Shown here: piece after piece, positions 56,403 to 64,000 of the stretch
Numbering within the stretch: position 1 is the stretch's first letter
How the letters are laid out: every line of letters starts with the position of its first letter
Assembly (NCBI GenBank): GCA_023052935.1
Contig: CM041292.1
Span: 174,406,900 to 174,470,899, forward strand
Direction of reading: 5' to 3'
Source of the DNA: Piezodorus guildinii
Taxonomy: Eukaryota > Arthropoda > Insecta > Hemiptera > Pentatomidae
Length of the DNA: 64,000 nucleotides
Position numbers and translations under genes: made by a program
Notes under the pieces: generated by a model
The model's input: only the letters and a program-made list of their open reading frames with translations
Databases searched by the model: none
What the model was told of the DNA's origin: nothing

Positions 56403-56778
56403 GCCTCTTCATTAGTAACTTTATATAACAAAAAGAAAAAAAAAATAGGGTAAAAATCGCTTTGTTATATAAGTCATACATATAAGTGATCATGTACTTT
56501 TTTATTCTATTTTATGTATGGATAATCCATTGAGATTACTTTATGGAACGTACCTTACCCAGGAATACAATTCGTTTATCATGCTCCAAACAAAATTGCT
56601 CAATTGTCTCCCAAATTCAAATCCTCTATAAATATGCAATATGACACCAACCACCCCAGTTTTGGTGTGATTTACTAGCTTTTATCCTTTCATATTCATA
56701 TTTTAGAGCTAAATTAAAATAATTTAATTAGGTGTAAGATCACGAATTAGGTAGGTAAAACTTTCTTTTTTAAATCTT
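56403..56778 (+). other. nAChR 3' UTR and flank
   Basis: Sequence after the stop. No canonical AATAAA is obvious close to the stop codon. Confidence 0.4.
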
Positions 56779-57330
56779 GTGCGCGCAACACACGACTTTC
56801 ACTTACCTCCGTTGTTTATATCAATTTAGGAGTTTTTAAACAAATTTAGAAAACAAAATAATTTGTTAAAGAATTATTTATATTGGATTTTAAAAGAAAC
56901 AGGTAGGTAGGTAAGGTGTTTAAGGGCGATAAATTTCTATATTATTACGCCCTTTTAAAAGAAATATGTGTTTTATTAAATAATCTATTTTATTATTATA
57001 TAAGACTATCAGTTTGGTTTATCGGCTTTTCATCATTCTCCGTTAACTTTTACAATCGTATGTATAAGATAATATTTTTTCTAAAATCTTTGGTATATTA
57101 TACATTTATATTACTGTTCTTATGTTCAAAAACGAAAAATTACATTAAAAATATATTTTTTCAGTTATCTCCTTTAGTTGGATAGCGAATTCGTTCAACT
57201 TATATATTTACCTGTTTTTTAGCAGTCCTAATCAGATGATATAGCCAATTTCATAAAAACTACAAAATTACAGGTACTTTAGAGGACAAAATTTTTAAAT
57301 ATCGGGTTTTAAGCTTAACTAAACTATTAT
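56779..57330 (-). mobile_element. ACTTTCACTTAC family copy, 3' part
   Basis: Starts GTGCGCGCAACACACGACTT and contains CACTTACCTCCGTTG, the right end of the family, then AATCTATTTTATTATT and GTTCAACTTATATATTTACC. It lacks the ACTTTCACTTAC start. Confidence 0.65.
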
Positions 57331-59944
57331 TACAGCTATCGTTCCTGAAATGATCTCAGATTATTATTTTATTTTTTAATAAAGCACATGTCCAATTTGT
57401 GATCTTGCACCCAATTAAATTATTTTAATTTAGCTATAAAAACTTAAATAATCTGGAACATTGGAATACAATTAGTATTAAATAACTTTAAAACCAACGA
57501 GGGACAAGCAATGTTTACTTCTCTGGGTAAAAAATGAGATGTTTTGTTCTTAATTGTTTCATTGATTTCCATAATTTAGCATTCATAAACATGCTTTAAA
57601 TGGCAAAACATTTTGCTGTTTTTATATTTATAAATAACGACTTATAAATTTATTTATTTACTTTATTTAATACTTATACTAAATTATTAATTAATTTTTA
57701 AAAAAATTCAAATTCAACAAAGGAAACTTTCTGTTTAGTTCTTTTCCACATCATATTTAACTTAACTCATTGATAAATATAATTTTTTTTTAGATATAGA
57801 ATAAGATGATAATAAGTGAAAGTAAAAATAGTCTGTCAATTAAGGTAAATTGTAACACAGCCAATGCAAATATGTAAAAAAAACAACAGCTTATTTTTGG
57901 GCAGGAAAAGAAAGACAAGTTAATTTCTTTTTATTTTAAATTATAACCCCCCTATTTATTTTTAGGAATACTCAATGAAATTTGTACATCATACATCATG
58001 TAAATAATAACTTACTTATTAAATACTCAATTACTTATGTATTTTTTTCTACTCAATGTCATTCATAAATTGTTCACCATTCGATTTAGGAAAACAAATA
58101 ATATTCAATCCATTACTCAATTCAAACAAAATTCAAAAGGTTATTGTTTTATAATTGGTGTTGTTGAAATAATTAGTCTTATGCTTATGATATAAAAAAT
58201 ATAATTAAAAAAATCTCTTCTCCATCATATTTATGTGATAACATGAAGAGATCGTGAGATTTTGTAGAGAAAATAATGTTTTTATTATAAACATAAATTC
58301 CTTGTCTTATTGGAAATATGGTTAATATGGAGGAGGAGGATAAAAATGATAATCAAAATCATCTTATTTGCAAGGATTTGTAATTGATGTATATAACTAT
58401 GTGGATGTGTCTTATTAATTACTGAAGTATTCAATAATTAATTTATGAATAATTTAAATAAAATATATTCACTAAATATATCTGTGTAAAATAATTATAA
58501 ATGTAGGTTATTTATATGTCAGGTTAAGTGAGAAAGTGGTCCAGCAGAAGAAAATTTTTTCGTATTGTAAATATTTTGAGAAGATAATTTGTTTAAATAA
58601 TATTTGTACATAATGTAATTAATCAAAAAAAAAAAAAAACTATTTGTGAAATTAGTGTAGAACTTTTTAGTTTTACGAAAGAGAATAAAACCATTCCTAT
58701 TGTAAAGTTTTAGAAGAACATATAAAAAACACTACTCATTATTTTAAGAATAAAAAAAAAAAAAAAAATGTATTCACTAAATCTTAAGGGACATTTGAAC
58801 ATATTGTTGTCAACAATAAAAATATTAGAAAATATTCTCTTTTTCATACATATTCACTTACATATATACATTATATATCTAACATTTTTCATTACTATTT
58901 CTTAAATTATCAAATATCTTTGAATCAACGAACAGAAATATTGTTTAGAAAAAGTATAAAAAAAAAAAAAAAAAAGAAAGAAAATTTTATAGAAATAATA
59001 AATCAATGACAAATAAAAATACTTAAATGTATAAAAATAATACTTTTTTAAAACAGATAAAATAATATTTTAATTTACTATTCCTTATATATGATATTAT
59101 TATCAAAGTTATTCATCAATAATTTGTTACTTCATAATAATTATAGTATGAAAATATCAACCTAATTAATTCAAATGAATTAAAGGGATTTAACATAAAT
59201 CTTATGGACACAATAAGACAATTCTTTAAATTTATTGAAATATTTATATACTTTTTATTAATTATTAGGTTAATTAATTTATCTGAAGGTTTTTATGAGT
59301 GCTAAGTAAAAATAATACACTTTAAAAAAACAATGTAATATTCAATGTTTAAGCAATTAATATTTAAGTTTGGCTAACAAATATTACAAATAAATAAAAT
59401 TTATGAATAAAGTGCATTTTTGGCATGTGGAGCCTACTTTTATAAGGATTTACTTCTTCATTACTATTTTAAGAATAATTTCATTTTAAAAGTTTACATA
59501 GATGATTTAGATTTTTTTTTAATAGTAAATTGAACATTTAAAAAGATTTATTGGTGCTATCAATTAATAAATAAATAAAAATGACTATATCAGTCAAAGA
59601 AACAGATTTTGGACAGATTTTCGGAACAATATTTTAAAAAAATTAAAATATGTTAAATTTATTCAACATTTTATATGATTCAATTCCCAAAGTGATGTTA
59701 AAGCACCAATAGAAAGTTTTAATAAGCATTTTAAATAAAATTTACACATAATATTATAGTTAAGATTATTTACCTGTGGGATTAAATGGGATATTTTTTT
59801 AATTATGGTTATATTAATTAATATTAAAAATAGCCAAATGGCTGTTGATTTAATTATTTTCATTTAATTTAAACAAATTTGTAAAAAAAAAGTTTTGAAA
59901 ATAGCCAAATGGTTGAAACATCACTAAAAAATTTTAATATGTAT
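57331..59944. other. Very AT-rich intergenic DNA
   Basis: No gene or repeat recognised. Several A-runs (58625, 58750, 58960) occur. Confidence 0.55.
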
Positions 59945-60115
59945 TTTAGAAAAGAAGATGGCCTCGAGACCTTCTAGTTTAAATAAGTTACAGGAGTGCT
60001 GCCATTGGGTAGTTCTTCTTCAAGTCTGATTCACGCCATTTATCTTTTGTCATTTACACATTTACTTTTGTACTTTGAAGTACAGTTGTAAATTTCAATA
60101 AATGATGTTAAAAAA
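59945..60115 (+). mobile_element. LINE 3' end
   Basis: AAGAAGATGGCCTCGAGACC, the end of the reading frame, then GCTGCCATTGGGTAGTTC and TACAGTTGTAAATTTCAATA with poly(A). Confidence 0.78.
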
Positions 60116-60643
60116 AAAAAAATGTATTTTAAATAACTTTTTTTAAATTATTTAATATGAAATTTATTATCCTTTGCGATTAGAGAGCACTTATTAATTG
60201 TTGTTTAATAAATTAAAATAAAAATTTTAAAAATTGTATTTATTTTTTATAAAATGAACAATGCTACTGAGATATTAAAATATTAATGATTGATATATGT
60301 ATGACTTTTTTCTATGATGATTAATTTAGATTAAAGAATAATATAATTCATACAACAAATTTAAAAGATACTCTATTTTTGTTTCTATTTTTCTAACAAA
60401 TTGTAAGAATTAATACCAATAAAAGACATTATATATTATATTAAAGGCAATTAAAAAATAATAACTTATATAATTTGACAAGCTACCCTCCGAGATACAA
60501 TGGCACTAACAACCATAGCAGATGAGGGAATTGGCTTTCACATTTCTGCCAGCCTCACTTCCTCGATGTAACTCTATTAGTTTAAGTGTTTTCCTGAGAG
60601 AGGATGATGGTGGAGAGGTACCCCCAGTTAGTGGCTGGGAGTG
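60116..60643. other. Region upstream of the GMC gene
   Basis: From about 60480 the sequence becomes richer in G+C (GCCAGCCTCACTTCCTCGATG), which fits a promoter-proximal region or 5' UTR, but no core promoter motif could be fixed. Confidence 0.35.
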
Positions 60644-60807
60644 ATGGAGTTGACTGCTTCAGAGTTTGTGCTCCTCCTGCTGGCTTCTGTTGTCACATAC
60701 TACCCACAGCAGTTAGACCACTCAGTGCACCCTAGAGGACCTAGCCGATTGCCTCTTCTGCGATGGGATTATATACGACTTCATAATAGTTGGAGCAGGC
60801 TCAGCAG
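60644..60807 (+). CDS. GMC oxidoreductase, first exon (FAD-binding start), with frame break
   Basis: Glucose-methanol-choline oxidoreductases are flavoproteins, often secreted in insects (glucose dehydrogenase-like). The 3' part, 60717-60807, reads TTQCTLEDLADCLFCDG then IIYDFIIVGAGSAG, the beta strand and GxGxxG loop that bind the FAD ADP moiety. The donor GTAAGA at 60808 splits the last Gly codon. Immediately 5' in another frame, an ATG at 60644 starts MELTASEFVLLLLASVVTYY, a good signal peptide. The two pieces differ by one frame, and the FAD frame has a TAG at 60714-60716. Either a one-base error or mutation separates them, or 60717 is a splice acceptor (after GCAGTTAG). The rest of the gene is to the right of the window. 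Confidence 0.72.
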
Positions 60808-60819
60808 GTAAGAAAAAAA

Positions 60820-61600
60820 AATAGTGATTCAGTGATTTTTTTTTAAAAGTTTTAACAATAAAATGTCAATCTAAAAAAATTCTTATGCTAAAACTCATAT
60901 TCACTCTAATACTCCAGTGTCAAATAGCTGCATAAAATAAAAATAATGATAAAACTACAAACATAAATCAAAACACAACCTTTAATCAAATTTAAAAATT
61001 TGTTTAAATAAAACCTAAACAAATATTATTTTTAAATAAACTATAGTTTATATCAGATCTTTTTATTAGATATTATATGTAATAATTATTAGACCGGTAT
61101 AATATTTGCAACTATTATTCATTTAGATACTGGAATATAAGAAAAGATGAAAGACAAACACTTTTATATATTTAACCAGGTAATAGTTTCAATCAAACTT
61201 GTCCAAAAAAATTTAAATACAACTTTAATTAAACTTTGTTTAAATAAAACTAAACAAAAATTTTTGTTTTCACACTGATGTGACCAGAAATTTTATTGAT
61301 TAATTCACTACAAACAAAGCAATTTGACATAAAAATAATGATTGAGTGAATGTTTTTTTTTTTTTGTTTTTTTTAGTAATAAAGTATTAAAACCGATTTA
61401 ATATTCTTATGCTACAACTCATATTCACTCTAATACTCCAATGTCAAATAGCTTTGTACAATAACAGTAATGATAAAACAACAAATATAAATCAAAACAC
61501 AACCTTTAATCAAATTTAGATTTTTGTTTTTGTTTAATAAAACCTAAACAAATACCCTTTTAAATAAACTATTGTTGATATCAGATCTTTTATTAGATAA
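60820..61600 (+). repeat. Duplicated block of about 260 bases in the GMC intron
   Basis: 60820-61075 and 61338-61600 share CTCATATTCACTCTAATACTC, ATAAATCAAAACACAACCTTT and TATCAGATCTTTT in the same order, offset about 520. A further piece (CTTAGATACTGGAATAT) recurs at 61107-61165 and 61945-62010. Confidence 0.75.
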
Positions 61601-61657
61601 AAAAAAAATCAAACTGATAAAAACAAAATATTTATTGATTATTATACCAGATAAAGT

Positions 61658-61676
61658 TGTATATATATATATATAT

Positions 61677-61731
<55 letters not shown>
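61658..61731. repeat. (AT)n microsatellite
   Basis: About 70 bases of AT dinucleotide with one TTATAT interruption. Confidence 0.95.
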
Positions 61732-61733
<2 letters not shown>

Positions 61734-61739
61734 TTATTT

Positions 61740-61862
61740 TTTTTTTTCATTATATTTACAACTGTATTTACTGCAAAAAATACATCAACTAAATGTGATC
61801 ATCGACATGGGCTTGATATAGGTTTGAGAAGAGGCTACCCATTGGTAGCACTTTTGAGAAAT
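61740..61862 (-). mobile_element. LINE 3' end
   Basis: On the minus strand GTGCTACCAATGGGTAGCCTC and TACAGTTGTAAATATAATG with A-rich tail, matching the tail family at 59945. Confidence 0.65.
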
Positions 61863-64000
61863 TAATTTTTAAATTAATAATTTATTATATTTCTAGGTAT
61901 GAATTCATACAAGGGTTTAAAAAAAAAATCTTTGACCAGTATAAATTCCTGTTTTGCAACTGATATTCACTTAGATACTGGAATATGAAATAGATGAAAC
62001 ACAAACCAATTTAGTACCTTTTTAAAAAATTAATTAACTACAATTAATTAATTAATTAAAATTTAATAATTAATATAATTATTTAATATTATTAATTAAA
62101 ATTAAATAATAATTTTTGACATTATATTGATGTTCAATGTTTTGGTCATTTTTAAACCGTTCTTAATATGCATTTCCATCATAAAATTTTAATATCCTTA
62201 ATCCTCTTTAAAACATAAATTGAAATTATATCATTTGTTGATAATGTTTAAACTTTTTTGAGAAAAAATATAATCTGTATAAAAAATGGTGCTTGTAAAT
62301 ATATCCGTGAAAAATCAATGTTAATCTTTGGTTTTTTTTTTTTTTTTTTTTTTCAAAAATTAGTAATACCAAATTAAACTATTGTCTAAATTAGACAAAA
62401 AAAAAGCTTTGGTAATAACTTCATTAATAAAACAAATAATGATAGAGGTGTATCTAATATTATATATTTTAATTTATTTTTAAAAAGGTTAACGATTATA
62501 GTATTTTAAGCAAATAAATTAACATTAAAAAACAATTGAAATTTAAAAAAACATTTCTAAAATATTTAAAATAATGTTTGTACCTATGCTAATTAACAAA
62601 ATTGTTCTCTTATGGAGCTGAAAAGTGGTATTTTTAATTTGTTTTTATTAATTAATTATTTTATTAATTATTATTAATATCATTTAAATCCCAACTTAAT
62701 AATATTACAAATTTAAGGATCCAAAAAAGATTGCAAAACATAAATCAATAAAATAAAACAAAAATTATGACTAAATATTATTTATTTATTATTTTAAGTT
62801 GTTAAAATCTATTTATTTAATACTCAAATTTAGAATTTTATTGAACTTTAAAAGAAACTGATCATATTTTTGCGAGATGAAATAGCTTATTGCATTAATA
62901 ACTGATTAAATCCACAAAATCTGATAATAGTGTATTTTGGTTTCCTTTTACATTGAAAGTTATTGAATTTTCTTTTTTTTTTTTTAATTGAAACTTTGTA
63001 ATAAACATCAATAATATATATCAGACGTTTATAAACTTGTAAAATTAAACACAAACGACTTACAAAATAAAACGATAAACATTAATTTCAATAATAAGAT
63101 AAATTATTAATAATTCTCTGCTATAAATGAAAAACTTACTAACGCTAAATTCCTAAAAGTAAAATTTAAAAAATTAAGCCAGTAATGAGTAAAAAATGAA
63201 CTTATTCCTTTAAAAGAGTCGAGATATGATAAAATCAGCAGTTTAAATCCTACTCAACATGCATTCCATCAAAAACATTATAGGCAACATATAAAATACT
63301 ACTATTATTATTTCATCATCAGTTTTATCACTTTCTTCACCAAAAAATATAAAAAATTAATAAATAAGTTTCCTCAATGAAATTTGTGTTAGCGTTACCT
63401 GAACTGAATCTTTCTAAAGTTTTCATGATTCATAAATATTTTCTTTTGCGTTGGGAAATTCCACTAAAATGTATTGCAGTGGAGAGACAGGATAAATTTT
63501 AAAAAATATATTTACTTTAACATTTCATATTAAACTTATTAGGTGATAATACTGCCTGTCCTGTTTGCTATAATTAGTTAATAAAAAGACCTTGAGCACA
63601 GGAAAAAAAAAAAGGATAATGCTGTGAAAAATTAAAATAAATTTAGGAAAATAAGTATTTTTTTAATTAGGTAAACATAGCTTTGTACATTATTATCTTT
63701 AAATGGTTCTTATTAAAATAAATACTTATATAGACAAAACAAATTACTTATATTATTACACCTCTTCTCTCCCACCAAACGAAAATACAAATATAACACT
63801 GCTAATTCTTAATTAGCACAACTCAGTGAACCAATGTTGTACACAGACGGTAATATTTTGAATACAAAACCCTTTTTGTCTTAATTTAAATTTGATGTAA
63901 TTATATTTCCCTCATAAAAACCCAACAAGAAAACACTTGAAATTAACAATGGCTTATCATTCCTAACTTTTTAAATATATAAAAAATTTGTCCTACAAAT
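61863..64000 (+). other. GMC intron, very AT-rich
   Basis: No exon with GMC motifs or other coding signal was recognised. Confidence 0.5.

Noticed and set aside
61572..61865. Open frame of 97 codons
   Set aside because: It runs through the (AT)n tract and the antisense of a LINE tail.

Overview
This is AT-rich nuclear DNA from an insect, with long introns, GT-AG splicing and a very high load of retrotransposons, DNA transposons and SINEs. The style of the LINEs and of the receptor gene would fit a hemimetabolous insect such as a hemipteran, but the order is a guess.

Three host genes are supported. (1) A nicotinic acetylcholine receptor (nAChR) subunit lies on the + strand from 12810 to 56402. 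Seven exons carry most of the ligand-binding domain and all four membrane segments. Its residues resemble the divergent alpha9/alpha10-like group, and its N-terminal exons are outside the window or unrecognised. (2) Two exons on the - strand (18443-18823 and 13042-13463) encode the C-terminal half of an ArfGAP2/3-type Arf GTPase-activating protein. This gene lies inside the first large nAChR intron in antisense, and its stop codon is 77 bases past an nAChR exon. Its zinc-finger exons were not found. (3) A glucose-methanol-choline (GMC) oxidoreductase gene starts near 60644 on the + strand. Only its first exon, with the start of the FAD-binding motif, is visible, and a reading-frame break separates it from an upstream signal-peptide-like reading frame.

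Layout: 1-12800 is transposon-rich sequence upstream of the first receptor exon in the window. It starts with an intact LINE reverse transcriptase frame at the left edge, followed by a Helitron, SINEs and nested LINE fragments. 12810-18823 holds the nAChR/ArfGAP overlap. 18824-47438 is receptor intron filled with LINE, RTE, SINE, mariner, a gag-like gene, a repeat family with ACTTTCACTTAC ends and a higher-order satellite, broken only by the exon at 29095-29278. 47439-56402 holds the last five receptor exons. 56403-60640 is intergenic and 60808-64000 is GMC intron.

Many insertions still show target-site duplications, so their order can be read: RTE into a SINE, RTE into two different LINE copies, and an RNase H LINE into a Jockey-type copy. 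The most unusual structures are a 0.9 kb element with perfect 98-bp inverted arms carrying a hammerhead-ribozyme-like core (14905-15805), the 323-bp higher-order repeat made of three ~108-bp subunits (30378-31510) whose relatives are scattered over the window, and the family with ACTTTCACTTAC ends.
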